Source of the DNA: Yersinia massiliensis
GTDB taxonomy: Bacteria > Pseudomonadota > Gammaproteobacteria > Enterobacterales > Enterobacteriaceae
Assembly (NCBI RefSeq): GCF_003048255.1
Contig: NZ_CP028487.1
Location: forward strand, 744,001-808,000
Reading direction: 5' to 3'
DNA length: 64,000 nt
The number at the start of each line of letters is the position of its first letter. Position 1 is the first letter of the stretch. The notes under the pieces are model-generated. The model did no database searches and was not told where the DNA came from. It was given only the letters and a program-made list of their open reading frames with translations. Positions 26,849 through 36,957 of the stretch are shown piece after piece. A program made the position numbers and the translations under genes.

Positions 26849-28072
26849 ATGCCAGTAAACATTCTCGATATACCTGCTGAGATAAAAACAACTACTAGAA
26901 CACCATCTCTATGGCTATGGGGCAGTATCTTATTATTGATTGTCATAGTTTATCTATGCATTTTTCTGGGTTTCTTTTCACAGTATCTGTCTAAAAATCC
27001 TTATATTTTTTGGCCGGAACTGCTGTTAATACCTTTGTTACTTTGGGGCGGGATTTTTACTTTCAGGTTATTACTATGGAATGGCAGTAACTTAGAGGCG
27101 GAGTATTGGAATGCAACACGTACTGATTATTATCAAGCGTTGCTGCAAAAAGGAAGAGTTCATCTTAAAGTTATTGATATAAAGGTTAAGTTTCCTGATA
27201 TTAGTGGGGACGTAACTGATGCAATGAGTAACTCTCTCTTACCTGTTAGATATACACCTAAATTTACGCATATGTCACGGTATCTCGCCTTTTCTTCATC
27301 TGTACATAACATTAATGAGAAAGAACAGTATGAAGAAAGGATGAAGTCCCTTTTTAATAAAATGATGCCTGAGTTGCTAGAAGATATCTATACACATATA
27401 ACTCTGTTACCGCCAGGTGCTATGTTGACTATCATATCTGTTTTTTCTGATGATCTGAAATTGCAGTTGGAAAAATTGTGGGGTAAGCGCTTTAATCCCA
27501 TTTTCCCTTTTTCAAATATTCTGTTTGGTAATAGTGTATATGAATCGTTAGATTCATGGTTAGATGAGGGACAAAGTGAATATATTATTCTCATTGCCGC
27601 TCATTTGCATGGAAATGAACTGATCAATGACAGTGTTGATAATCAATCCGAGTCAATTGTTTTATTATTTGGAAAAAATAGCGAGAGTTTTGAAAATAAA
27701 GAGTTATCCTTTGACTCTCTCTATCGACCTGAAATTGGGTGGGATGGTGTAGATAAATCAATTATTTGGGGTGAAGTGTCCTGCGATAATCAATTGTCAG
27801 GTGTTTTATATTCTGGTTTAAGTGAAAAAGAAAAAAATGACATTGTGATAAAAACGTCTGATTTCATGTCTGAGAGTGCATTGATGTCATTTAATTATAT
27901 TAATACTGCTGATTACCTATGTTTATGTGGGCCGGCAACTGAGGTTTTACAGATTAAGTACGTGAAGGAGTTTCTTGAACCAGGGCGTTACTTGATTATA
28001 AATAAATACCATAATTCTTTAATCGTGTCCTATTTTCTCACTTTAGCCGCCGATAATAAGGGTGGGCTATAA
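26849..28072 (+). CDS. T6SS-associated inner-membrane protein of unknown function
   Basis: ATG 26849 is chosen (407 residues, MPVNILDIPAEIKTTT); the open frame reaches back to 26792 inside the PAAR gene without support. Two membrane segments lie near the N-terminus (about residues 25-50 and 58-78), followed by a large soluble domain. No family is recognised, though such proteins sit before tssM in related clusters. It ends 1 base before tssM. AT-rich like the cargo genes. It may be a system-specific accessory of the membrane complex. Confidence 0.65.
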   Translation: MPVNILDIPAEIKTTTRTPSLWLWGSILLLIVIVYLCIFLGFFSQYLSKNPYIFWPELLLIPLLLWGGIFTFRLLLWNGSNLEAEYWNATRTDYYQALLQKGRVHLKVIDIKVKFPDISGDVTDAMSNSLLPVRYTPKFTHMSRYLAFSSSVHNINEKEQYEERMKSLFNKMMPELLEDIYTHITLLPPGAMLTIISVFSDDLKLQLEKLWGKRFNPIFPFSNILFGNSVYESLDSWLDEGQSEYIILIAAHLHGNELINDSVDNQSESIVLLFGKNSESFENKELSFDSLYRPEIGWDGVDKSIIWGEVSCDNQLSGVLYSGLSEKEKNDIVIKTSDFMSESALMSFNYINTADYLCLCGPATEVLQIKYVKEFLEPGRYLIINKYHNSLIVSYFLTLAADNKGGL

Positions 28073-28073
28073 A

Positions 28074-31000
28074 ATGAAAACTTTTATTATTAAATTTTCT
28101 AGTATGTTTTTTGTTATTGTTTTCATGGCTTTTTTGTTTTTGCTTTTTTATTTTTGGGGAGATGAGTTGGGGTGGACCTCCGCGAAAGATAAGTTACTGG
28201 TTGGCGGCACCATCCTGTCAGTTTCCTTTTTCCTCTCCTTGGCGCTTGCCAGTCGGCGTTCATTAATTGCTGTAGGTTCTAGACTGAGATTCTTTCGGAA
28301 AGTAGATAATGAGCAAAAGAATGCGGCTGTTCAGAAAGTACAGCTAAAACATCTGGCTGTTAGCAGTGCCTGGATCCGTGAACTGCAGCAGACTCTCCGC
28401 ACTCACTACGGCCGCTTTTGGCCCCGCAAAGTACGCATCCTTCTACTCACTGGCAGTGCGGCGGATGTCGAGCAACTCACTCCGGGCCTGACATCGCAAT
28501 ACTGGCAGGAAGACAGTGGCACCGTGCTGCTGTGGGGAGGCGATCTTGGGGCACAGGCGGATAGCGCGTGGCTGGGTGCTCTGCGTAAATTACGCGGACG
28601 TCCGCTCGATGGTGTCGTTTGGGTGACCTCAGCCTTAGCTCAACGCACGATGCTGGGTCAGAAAGACGCTAAAACAGCACTCACCGCCGATATGATGGAC
28701 AGCGTGGCGCAGGCGTTCGCTGCGCGTTTTGACCTGCTTGGCTGGCGGCTGCCGCTGTATGTCTGGTCACTGCACGCTGATGATGGAGCTGACCGTATCA
28801 CGCAATCTGTGGGCTGTTTGCTGCCAGCAGGTTGCCAACCAGACGAACTGAGAACACAACTTGACGGGCTGTTGCCATCCTTGATTGAACAGGGTACGCA
28901 ACAGATTAGCAGTAACACCCAGCACCCGTTTTTGTTGCAACTGGCCGATCAGCTAGCGCGTCAGCCGGACTCTGTCGCGGGTCCTCTTGCGACGCTACTG
29001 AACCCTTATCGCCCTTCACCGCTGGCGGGGGTTATCTTCAGTCCGGCATCCGTCAATGCAAAACGCAGTGTGAAACATCACTGGGCCAAGGATAACCGCT
29101 GGGATGTGTTGATTGATTCAATCTCATCATTACCCACCGGTCTGGCAGCGAAAAAACTGGGGTTCGCTTGGCGTAAAACGCTAGGGGTCGTTGTGGCTGG
29201 TGGCATGGTGTTGTGGGGCGCAGGGATGGTGATGTCATTTCTGATAAACCGAGACGCTATAATAACCAGTGAGTCTCAGGTGAAACTGGCGGCTAACGTG
29301 CAGCAACCTCTTCCGGCGCGTCTTCAAGCGCAACTGGATATGCAACACACGTTAGACAGATTGCAGTATCGCCAGCAACAAGGCGCACCGTGGTACAGCC
29401 GGTTTAGTTTGAGCCAAAATGATCCGCTGCTGACCGCTCTCTGGCCGCACTATCAGGCCAGCGCAATGCCTCTACTGCGTGATGCCGCCGCCCGTCACCT
29501 TGAAGACCAACTCACCACGATGGCGCAGCTTCCACCTGACTCTCCACTACGGGACACGCTGGTAAAACCCGCTTACGACCAATTAAAACTCTATCTGATG
29601 TTGGCGCGTCCAGAGAAAATGGATGCGGCGTGGTTTAGCCCCACGCTACTCCAAAACTGGCCACAGCGCAGTGGCGTACCGGACAGCATCTGGCAGGGCA
29701 GTGGTCCCACGCTACTGAGCTTTTATGCCCAGAATCTTTCTCAGCACCCATCTTGGCGTTTGAAGCTGGATGAAAACTTGGTCAGTCAGGTACGTACCCG
29801 GCTGATTAGTCAGATGGGGGCCCGCAACAGTGAGTCTTCGCTCTACCAAAAGATGATGGTTCAGGTCGCGCATCAGTATGCCGATCTGCGCCTGTCTGAC
29901 ATGACGGGCGATACCGATGCTGAACGAATATTTTCCACTGACGCCGTTGTGCCGGGCATGTTTACTCGTAAAGCTTGGGAGGACGCAGTCAAACCGGCGA
30001 TTGAAAAAGTGGTCACTGAGCGTCGGGAAGAGATGGACTGGGTGCTGAGTGATATCAAAAATGCCGTCATGCAGCAGGATTCTCCAGAAGCCCTTCAGGC
30101 GCGTCTGAAAGCGCGCTATTTCGCTGATTTTTCCAGTAGTTGGCTAGACTTTCTCAACAGCTTGCACTGGCAGCAGGCACAAACATTATCTGACTCTATC
30201 GACCAGCTCACGCTGATGGCAGACGTGCGCCAATCTCCTTTGGTGGCGCTAATGAACACCCTGAGCGTGCAGGGGAAGACGGGGCAAACGGGTGAGGCGT
30301 TATCAGACTCGTTGGTGAAATCAGCCAAAAATCTGTTAAATCGTGATGAACAACCAGCTATTGACCAACAAGCCGGTGCTCAGGGGCCACTGGACGCGAC
30401 TTTCGGGCCAGTACTGGCGCTGATGGACGTCAAAGCTGGCGGGCAGGGCAACACCAACCTCAGTCTGCAGACCTTCCTGACTCGAGTCACCCAAGTCCGC
30501 CTTAAACTCCAACAGGTGGTGAATGCTGCCGACCCTCAGGCCATGACTCAAAGCTTGGCCCAGACGGTATTTCAGGGTAAAGCGGTCGATCTGACCGAAA
30601 CTCGGGATTACGGCAGCCTGATTGCCGCCAGTCTCGGGCAAGAGTGGAGTGGATTTGGCCAGACGGTATTTGTTCAGCCTATGGAGCAGGCGTGGCAGCA
30701 GGTATTGACGCCAGCAGCGCAGAGCCTGAATGCCCAGTGGCAGGCGTCTATTGTGGATGATTGGAACAGCACTTTCGGCGGACGTTATCCGTTAAAAGAT
30801 ACCAGTAGTGAAGTGTCACTCCCGCTGTTGGCTCGTTACCTCAATAGTGACAGCGGCCGTATCGCCCGCTTCCTGCAAACTCGGTTGAACGGTGTGCTGC
30901 ACAAAGAGGGCAGCCATTGGGTGCCGGACAGCATTAATGCTCAAGGATTGACATTTAACCCTGCGTTCTTGGCAGCCGTAGACCAACTGAGTTATTTGTC

Positions 31001-31511
31001 TGATGTGGTGTTTGCTGACGGTGAAGCGGGTATGCGTTTTGAACTGCGCCCAGGAACAGCCAAAGATGTGATGCAAACTGATCTGGTCATTGATAGTCAG
31101 AAACTAAACTATTACAACCAGTTACCTGTCTGGAAACGTTTCGTCTGGCCCCATGATACTGAAGCGCCAGGTGCCAGCTTGAGTTGGATAAGCACCCAAG
31201 CAGGTACCCGACAGTTTGCCGATCTCCCAGGCGCTTGGGGATGGATCCGGTTACTGGATAAAGCTCAGGTCACACCTTATCAGGGCGTGAACAGCAGTTT
31301 TAATCTTACCTGGAAAGCCCCTGATGGCCGGCCTCTGAACTACACCCTACGGACGGAAGCGGGAGAAGGTCCGTTGGCGTTACTGAAACTGCGTAACTTT
31401 GTTTTACCGACGCAAATATTCAGTGTAGATGCGGTAAGTCGCGTTCAGACGTCGGATACCACCCTATCGGATAACATCATATCGGATACTACATTAGGAG
31501 AAGCATACTGA
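28074..31511 (+). CDS. tssM: T6SS membrane complex protein TssM (IcmF/VasK)
   Basis: ATG 28074 follows the previous stop (1145 residues). Two N-terminal membrane segments and one near residue 370 (LGVVVAGGMVLWGAGMVMSF) bracket the cytoplasmic domain; the periplasmic part has IcmF-type motifs to the C-terminus. The place normally holding Walker A reads LLLTGSAADVEQL, so the P-loop GxxxxGKT is missing. Some T6SS TssM proteins are known to lack it. Base composition changes from AT-rich to GC-rich at about 28190, within the first 40 codons. It overlaps tssA by one base. Confidence 0.94.
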   Translation: MKTFIIKFSSMFFVIVFMAFLFLLFYFWGDELGWTSAKDKLLVGGTILSVSFFLSLALASRRSLIAVGSRLRFFRKVDNEQKNAAVQKVQLKHLAVSSAWIRELQQTLRTHYGRFWPRKVRILLLTGSAADVEQLTPGLTSQYWQEDSGTVLLWGGDLGAQADSAWLGALRKLRGRPLDGVVWVTSALAQRTMLGQKDAKTALTADMMDSVAQAFAARFDLLGWRLPLYVWSLHADDGADRITQSVGCLLPAGCQPDELRTQLDGLLPSLIEQGTQQISSNTQHPFLLQLADQLARQPDSVAGPLATLLNPYRPSPLAGVIFSPASVNAKRSVKHHWAKDNRWDVLIDSISSLPTGLAAKKLGFAWRKTLGVVVAGGMVLWGAGMVMSFLINRDAIITSESQVKLAANVQQPLPARLQAQLDMQHTLDRLQYRQQQGAPWYSRFSLSQNDPLLTALWPHYQASAMPLLRDAAARHLEDQLTTMAQLPPDSPLRDTLVKPAYDQLKLYLMLARPEKMDAAWFSPTLLQNWPQRSGVPDSIWQGSGPTLLSFYAQNLSQHPSWRLKLDENLVSQVRTRLISQMGARNSESSLYQKMMVQVAHQYADLRLSDMTGDTDAERIFSTDAVVPGMFTRKAWEDAVKPAIEKVVTERREEMDWVLSDIKNAVMQQDSPEALQARLKARYFADFSSSWLDFLNSLHWQQAQTLSDSIDQLTLMADVRQSPLVALMNTLSVQGKTGQTGEALSDSLVKSAKNLLNRDEQPAIDQQAGAQGPLDATFGPVLALMDVKAGGQGNTNLSLQTFLTRVTQVRLKLQQVVNAADPQAMTQSLAQTVFQGKAVDLTETRDYGSLIAASLGQEWSGFGQTVFVQPMEQAWQQVLTPAAQSLNAQWQASIVDDWNSTFGGRYPLKDTSSEVSLPLLARYLNSDSGRIARFLQTRLNGVLHKEGSHWVPDSINAQGLTFNPAFLAAVDQLSYLSDVVFADGEAGMRFELRPGTAKDVMQTDLVIDSQKLNYYNQLPVWKRFVWPHDTEAPGASLSWISTQAGTRQFADLPGAWGWIRLLDKAQVTPYQGVNSSFNLTWKAPDGRPLNYTLRTEAGEGPLALLKLRNFVLPTQIFSVDAVSRVQTSDTTLSDNIISDTTLGEAY

Positions 31512-33097
31512 TGGCGACGTTGCACAGCTTACTCAACGCCTGCCATGCAGAACAGCAGGTACTTTCGCAACAGGCCCAGCCGCAGATTTCGCTCTGGGAA
31601 AAATGGCTCGTTCCCATCTCAGCGGATGCACCGGTGGGTGATGACCCCGGTTATGACGATGACTTCCAACAGATGCGCGAAGAAGTCAACAAACTGTCCG
31701 GCGCAGACATCGATTTGGTTTGTGCACTGGCGGAGAAGCTGCTAACCGGTGCATGCAAGGATGCACGTGTCGCGACCTATTATATCTGGGCGCGACTGCA
31801 CATTAATGGCGAAAGTGGACTGGCGGACGGTTTAGCTCTGCTGGCCGGATTGGTCCAACGTTTTGGTGATGCGCTGCATCCACAACGTGGCAATAGCCGC
31901 AAATTAGCACTGGAATGGTTGGCCGGTAGCCGGATGCTGGACAGCCTGTCGCTCTATCCAGAAGTCGCAAAGGCTGACTTTGAACGTATTGTGGGCGCGC
32001 TGGCGTTAATTGAGGAAAGCGTGGGAGGCTGGGATGAGTCCACGCGTCCTCAGTTCTCTAGCCTTTATGCGGCATTAGAAAACCGGCTGATGCAGTCCGG
32101 CGGTCCTGACGCCGTCATTCCACAAAACAGCAGTCCTTCCCGCCACGCGGCACCTGATGCGCCTGCACTGAAAGCGGTCACCTCTGGGCGTGATTTGCTC
32201 GATCAGGCAAAACTGTTGGCAAAATACTTGCGCGACCAGCCAAACGGCTGGCTGTCGGGTCATCATCTGATGAAAAGTATTCGCCTAGATACACTGCATG
32301 AACTTCCGCCGTTGGCAGCAGACGGATGTACTCGCCTAGCCCCGCCAAAGCCGGAGAACCGCGCCCTGCTTAAACGTCTCTACCTCCAACAAAGTTGGCT
32401 GGAACTGCTGGAACAAACCGACATCCTGTTCGCACAGGGCGTGAATCACCTATGGCTTGATCTCCAGTGGTATACCCATCAGGCGCTGATGAAAACGGGC
32501 GCACCGCATGAGCGCTGGGCTGACATTATTAAGCAAGATCTGAACGGTCTGCTGACCCGCTTGCCGGGGCTTGAAGGTCTGGCATTCAGTGATGGTACCC
32601 CGTTCGCCGACGAAGTGACCCTGCACTGGATAAACCAGCATGTCATGGCCTCAGAAAGTTGGGGAGGTGAACCCGCAGCATCGGCCAGTACCGCGGGCGA
32701 TGACGATATTCTGCAATTGGAACCTGAAGCATTGGCGCAGGCCGACAGCGAAGGCGTGGAGGCGGCGCTGAATTGGCTGCAAAACCGTCCCGGTATCCGC
32801 ACGTCTCGCCATCAGTGGCTTATCCGTCTGCTGATGGCGAGGGTCGCTGAACAGTACGGAAAAAATGATATGGCACTGCATTTACTGGGTGAACTGGAGG
32901 GGAATGCGACCCAGATGACGCTCAGTCAATGGGAGCCAGAACTGCTGTTTGAAGTGAAAGCCCGTCGCCTGAAACTACTGAGAATGAAAGCCAGTCGGAC
33001 AGATTCGAACAAATCACACCTGCATAGTGAGATGGAAAACCTGCTCGCCGGATTAGTGGCCCTCGACCCAGCACGAGCTGCGGTGCTGTGTGGTTAA
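31511..33097 (+). CDS. tssA: T6SS assembly protein TssA
   Basis: This 528-residue protein has the ImpA N-terminal domain (WLVPISADAPVGDDPGYDDD, FGDALHPQ) and a long C-terminal part that in TssA oligomerises to cap and guide sheath growth. It follows tssM with ATGA-type overlap at 31511. A Ser/Ala-rich linker separates the halves. A second ImpA-N protein (vasL-like) ends the cluster. Confidence 0.92.
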   Translation: MATLHSLLNACHAEQQVLSQQAQPQISLWEKWLVPISADAPVGDDPGYDDDFQQMREEVNKLSGADIDLVCALAEKLLTGACKDARVATYYIWARLHINGESGLADGLALLAGLVQRFGDALHPQRGNSRKLALEWLAGSRMLDSLSLYPEVAKADFERIVGALALIEESVGGWDESTRPQFSSLYAALENRLMQSGGPDAVIPQNSSPSRHAAPDAPALKAVTSGRDLLDQAKLLAKYLRDQPNGWLSGHHLMKSIRLDTLHELPPLAADGCTRLAPPKPENRALLKRLYLQQSWLELLEQTDILFAQGVNHLWLDLQWYTHQALMKTGAPHERWADIIKQDLNGLLTRLPGLEGLAFSDGTPFADEVTLHWINQHVMASESWGGEPAASASTAGDDDILQLEPEALAQADSEGVEAALNWLQNRPGIRTSRHQWLIRLLMARVAEQYGKNDMALHLLGELEGNATQMTLSQWEPELLFEVKARRLKLLRMKASRTDSNKSHLHSEMENLLAGLVALDPARAAVLCG

Positions 33098-33128
33098 TCG
33101 ATAACCCTCTCCTGAAAAAAAGAAAACG

Positions 33129-34892
33129 ATGAAAGACCTTACCCTGCGTTATTACGACGTCGAAATGCGCTATCTGCGCGATGCCGCTAAAGAGTTTGCC
33201 CAAACTCACCCTGATCGGGCGGCCATGTTAGATCTGGATAAGCCCGGTACGCCGGACCCTTATGTGGAACGTCTGTTTGAAGGTTTTGCCTTCTCCATGG
33301 GGCGACTGCGTGAAAAAATCGATGACGACCTGCCGGAGTTCACCGAAGGGTTGGTGAGCATGCTCTGGCCGCATTACCTTCGCACTATTCCTTCGCTGTC
33401 CATTGTCTCGCTGACCCCAGATGTTCCGGCGATGAAAATAGCCGAAACGGTGCCTGCAGGAATGGAAGTCTACTCTCGCCCAATCGGGCCGAAAAATACG
33501 GTCTGCCAGTACCGAACCACCCGCGATATGGTACTCAACCCACTTTCCGTCTCAACCGTGGTGATGGCAACGGAACCGGATGGCCGTTCGGTGTTGCGTC
33601 TTCGACTGGCATGCAGCTCACAGACGGACTGGTCGCAGGTGGATTTACGTCGTCTGTGCTTTTATCTGGCGGGAGACGCACCGGTCAGTAGTGCGTTACA
33701 TCTGGCGCTGACCCGACGTCAGGCAGCACTTTATTTGCGCCTGCCCAATCAGACTGACCGAATAAAACTGGATGGCTGGTTTTCACCCGGCGGCTTTGCA
33801 GATGAAGATCTGCTGTGGCCAAAAGGCGATAGCGCCTTCAGTGGTTATCAATTGTTGCTGGAATATTTCACTTTCCGCGAAAAATTTATGTTCGTGCATC
33901 TGAACGGACTGGAAGCAGTTACGTTGCCTGCGGGCATGACCTGGTTTGATATCGAAGTTGTGTTTGACTGCCAATGGCAAAGTGATTTGCAGGTAAGAGA
34001 TGATGCACTTCAGCTACATTGCGTGCCGGTCGTTAACCTATTCTCTCTGGAAGCTGACCCACTGACCATCAATGGGCTGGAAAGTGAGTATATGCTACGC
34101 CCGCGCCGTTTACAGGATGGACATACCGAGATTTACTCCGTGGACTCGGTGACCGGTTCGCAACGGACATCTGATGCCACCTATGTTCCTTTTACCAGTT
34201 TCCGCCATCGCGGCGGGATGCAGAGACGCCATGCACCGGAACGCTATTTCCACACTCGGGTGAAAAGGGGCGTCACTGGGCTGCACGATACTTGGCTTAT
34301 TCTTGGGGGCCAGCAGTGGGAGGCGGACAGAATGTTCACCCGCGAGGCAGTCTCACTTAAGATTACCGGTACCAATGGTCAACTACCGCGCAAAGCGTTA
34401 CAAAGCACATTGTTAGACCGTTGCGAGGCGGTATTACAAACACCGCTGAAAGTACGCAATCTCTGCAAGCCTACACTACCGTCTTATCCTCCAGCGGAAG
34501 ATCACTTTCAGTGGCGGGTACTGAGCCATCTGGGTTCAAGCTACCTCAATTTGATGAGCAGTGCACAAGTGCTGCGTGGAACGCTGGAGCTGTACAACTG
34601 GCAGGGTGATGAACTGAATAATCGCCGTCTTGATGCTATTCAGCACGTGCAACATCACCAGACTCAGCGCTTTGAAAAAGGCTTTCTGCTACGGGGTATC
34701 GACATTGAAGTGACGCTTGATGGTAACGGTTTTACCGGCGAAGGTGACATTTATCTGTTCGGAGAGATGCTCAATCGCTTCTTTGCGCTTTACGCTGACA
34801 TCCATTTGTTCAATCAGCTTACCCTTATCGTTCAGCCTGTTGGGAAATGTATCCGATGGAAAGAGAACCACAATCAGCGTCTGCCCGGCTAA
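33129..34892 (+). CDS. tssF: T6SS baseplate protein TssF
   Basis: This 587-residue baseplate wedge protein starts MKDLTLRYYDVEMRYLRDAAKEFA, with HPDRAAMLDLDKPGTPDPYVERLFEGFAF-type sequence in the first 60 residues, diagnostic of TssF (VasA). It forms the wedge with TssG. The 3' end overlaps tssG by 37 to 46 bases. Confidence 0.95.
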   Translation: MKDLTLRYYDVEMRYLRDAAKEFAQTHPDRAAMLDLDKPGTPDPYVERLFEGFAFSMGRLREKIDDDLPEFTEGLVSMLWPHYLRTIPSLSIVSLTPDVPAMKIAETVPAGMEVYSRPIGPKNTVCQYRTTRDMVLNPLSVSTVVMATEPDGRSVLRLRLACSSQTDWSQVDLRRLCFYLAGDAPVSSALHLALTRRQAALYLRLPNQTDRIKLDGWFSPGGFADEDLLWPKGDSAFSGYQLLLEYFTFREKFMFVHLNGLEAVTLPAGMTWFDIEVVFDCQWQSDLQVRDDALQLHCVPVVNLFSLEADPLTINGLESEYMLRPRRLQDGHTEIYSVDSVTGSQRTSDATYVPFTSFRHRGGMQRRHAPERYFHTRVKRGVTGLHDTWLILGGQQWEADRMFTREAVSLKITGTNGQLPRKALQSTLLDRCEAVLQTPLKVRNLCKPTLPSYPPAEDHFQWRVLSHLGSSYLNLMSSAQVLRGTLELYNWQGDELNNRRLDAIQHVQHHQTQRFEKGFLLRGIDIEVTLDGNGFTGEGDIYLFGEMLNRFFALYADIHLFNQLTLIVQPVGKCIRWKENHNQRLPG

Positions 34893-35953
34893 TCGAAAAA
34901 CTGTGGGATAAACTGCCGTATACCCAGTTTTATCGCTTCTGCCAGTTACTGGAGCAAAGCCAGCCGGATGCCCCTCTATTAGGTAGCCACTGGCAGGTGA
35001 GACACGATCCCGTTCGTTTTCGTCCTCATCCGGGCATGGGGTTTCCGGCGAGTGAGTTTAAGCGGGTGGAAATACCCGAACATGCACATCTGCCACCGAC
35101 CATTCGCACCACCTTCCTGGGGCTGTATGGCGTGGAGTCGCCGCTGCCCACGGCGTATATCGACGATATTACCCAGCGCCGAGAAGGGTATGAGGCAGTC
35201 AGTGACTTTCTGGATATTTTCAATCACCGACTGACGACTCAGTATTATCGCATTTGGCGTAAGTACTCCTATCCAGCCAGTTTTTCTCCCGGAGGTACGG
35301 ATAAAACCTCTCAGTACCTGCTAAGCCTTTGTGGTCTGGGTATTGAGGGGTGTGCACAGAATATCGCCACGCCGGTATCTCGCTTTCTGGCACTGACTGG
35401 CATGATGCGCCTGCCCACACGGACGAGCGAAGGCATTATTGCACTGGTTCAATTACTGGCGCCGGAAACAGAGGCCCATGTGATAGCCCATGACCGTTGC
35501 CGTATACCCTTACGTAACCCTCTAACGATGAGTGCGCGTCGCCCCGTCAGCATGAGGAGTAGCCCAGTGATGGGCAGTCATGCGGTGGATGTTAACAGTC
35601 AGGTCTTGCTGAAATTAAAGACGGATAACCCCGATGAAGCCAGAGAGTGGCAACCCGACGGGCAGTTACACACGGATTTATTGGCACTACTGCATGTGTA
35701 TTTGGGGTCTCGACTGCATGTGCGATTACAACTCACGGTGTTACGTGCGCTTCTACCTGATGCCCAACTTTCCTGCCAACCCAAAAAAACGGGGATCCTA
35801 TTAGGTAGAACGGCAGTAATGCGAACATCGCGTGCTATGTCAATGACGCAAACCAACACCGAATTAATCACGATTAATCTGGGCCGCTATCAGCGAGTTC
35901 AGGAAAATTTTCACCGAAGGGAAACCGATGAACATGGCGACTATCGCTGGTAA
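34847..35953 (+). CDS. tssG: T6SS baseplate protein TssG
   Basis: This 368-residue protein (or 365 from ATG 34856) has the TssG (VasB) signature: YRFCQLLEQSQPDAPLLGS, VRFRPHPGMGFPASE, TTFLGLYGVESPLPTAY. Two copies bind TssF to form the baseplate wedge. It overlaps tssF at its start and tssJ by 26 bases at its end, so these genes are translationally coupled. Confidence 0.94.
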   Translation: MYPMEREPQSASARLIEKLWDKLPYTQFYRFCQLLEQSQPDAPLLGSHWQVRHDPVRFRPHPGMGFPASEFKRVEIPEHAHLPPTIRTTFLGLYGVESPLPTAYIDDITQRREGYEAVSDFLDIFNHRLTTQYYRIWRKYSYPASFSPGGTDKTSQYLLSLCGLGIEGCAQNIATPVSRFLALTGMMRLPTRTSEGIIALVQLLAPETEAHVIAHDRCRIPLRNPLTMSARRPVSMRSSPVMGSHAVDVNSQVLLKLKTDNPDEAREWQPDGQLHTDLLALLHVYLGSRLHVRLQLTVLRALLPDAQLSCQPKKTGILLGRTAVMRTSRAMSMTQTNTELITINLGRYQRVQENFHRRETDEHGDYRW

Positions 35954-36467
35954 AACACATTTTTCATTGCTGATGCTGGTCATGATATCCACCCTAAGCG
36001 GGTGTGGACTGACCCAGAAAGTCAGTGACGGTACTGTCGCCGTGACAAAATCCATTTTTTATAAGCAGGTGAAAATACTGCATCTGGATATCAAAGCGCG
36101 GGACGCGGTTAACAACAATGCGACAGGTATCCCGCTGGCGACAGTAGTACGTATTTATCAACTCAAAGATCGTAGCACTTTTGATGGTACCGATTATCCC
36201 TCTTTATTTGCCGAGGATAGCCAAGCCATCAAAGCCGATTTGATTGCCGAAAAAGACATCCGTATTCGTCCAGGCGCTGCCGTGTCCATTGATGTTCCGC
36301 TGGATGATAAAGCGGAGTATGTGGCGGTCGCGGGCATGTTTCTGGCACCCGATATTGCTAACAATACTTGGCGAGTGGTGTTGAGCCGTGATGACCTCGA
36401 TCCCGATAAGGCTCGTCAGATTGAGCTGAATCACCATGGGATGACTCTTTTGCCCTTGAAGGATTAG
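35928..36467 (+). CDS. tssJ: T6SS outer-membrane lipoprotein TssJ
   Basis: This 179-residue lipoprotein has a signal sequence ending STLSGC (Cys26, or Cys24 if ATG 35934 is used). The mature beta-sandwich carries LATVVRIYQLKDRSTFDGTD-type sequence and ends with LSRDDLDPDKARQIELNHHG. It is anchored in the outer membrane and binds TssM. Family length. Confidence 0.94.
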   Translation: MNMATIAGKTHFSLLMLVMISTLSGCGLTQKVSDGTVAVTKSIFYKQVKILHLDIKARDAVNNNATGIPLATVVRIYQLKDRSTFDGTDYPSLFAEDSQAIKADLIAEKDIRIRPGAAVSIDVPLDDKAEYVAVAGMFLAPDIANNTWRVVLSRDDLDPDKARQIELNHHGMTLLPLKD

Positions 36468-36471
36468 TCAT

Positions 36472-36915
36472 ATGCCCCAGCCATCTCTTTATGAAATGTT
36501 GTTCGGTAACTTAGCGGGTGGTCTCGATCTTCATCAGTTAAGCGAAGCCAATCAGGAGATCCTCTCGGTGCTCGACAACATGCAACGTATTCTTAATTGT
36601 CGCGCCGGTACGCTCAGTCACCTCCCCGATTTCGGCCTGCCTGATATGACCAAAATCTTGCAAGGCATGCCCGGTTCGGCGCATCAACTGATCGATACCC
36701 TTTCGAATGTGTTGCTGAAATATGAGCCGCGGCTCAAGAGCATCAATGTCGTGATTCTGGAACAAGGTATTCCCGGTGAATTGCGATATGCCATTGATGC
36801 CGAGCTGAAAGGCGTTGGGCTGGTGCGATATGGCACGGCGTTTATGCCAGAAGGACGAGTACTTATCAGGCATATGAAACAGCAGCAGTACCTTGATCCC
36901 CGAGCCTCCGTGTAA
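36472..36915 (+). CDS. tssE: T6SS baseplate protein TssE (gp25-like)
   Basis: This 147-residue gp25-like protein joins the baseplate to the sheath. Typical motifs: NCRAGTLSHLPDFGLPD and the ILKYEPRLK-like LLKYEPRLKSINV. It starts 4 bases after tssJ. Together with the other genes it completes the thirteen core components. Confidence 0.94.
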   Translation: MPQPSLYEMLFGNLAGGLDLHQLSEANQEILSVLDNMQRILNCRAGTLSHLPDFGLPDMTKILQGMPGSAHQLIDTLSNVLLKYEPRLKSINVVILEQGIPGELRYAIDAELKGVGLVRYGTAFMPEGRVLIRHMKQQQYLDPRASV

Positions 36916-36957
36916 TCACACTTAGGTGCCTTCATTTTTTACTCTTGAGTTATCGAC

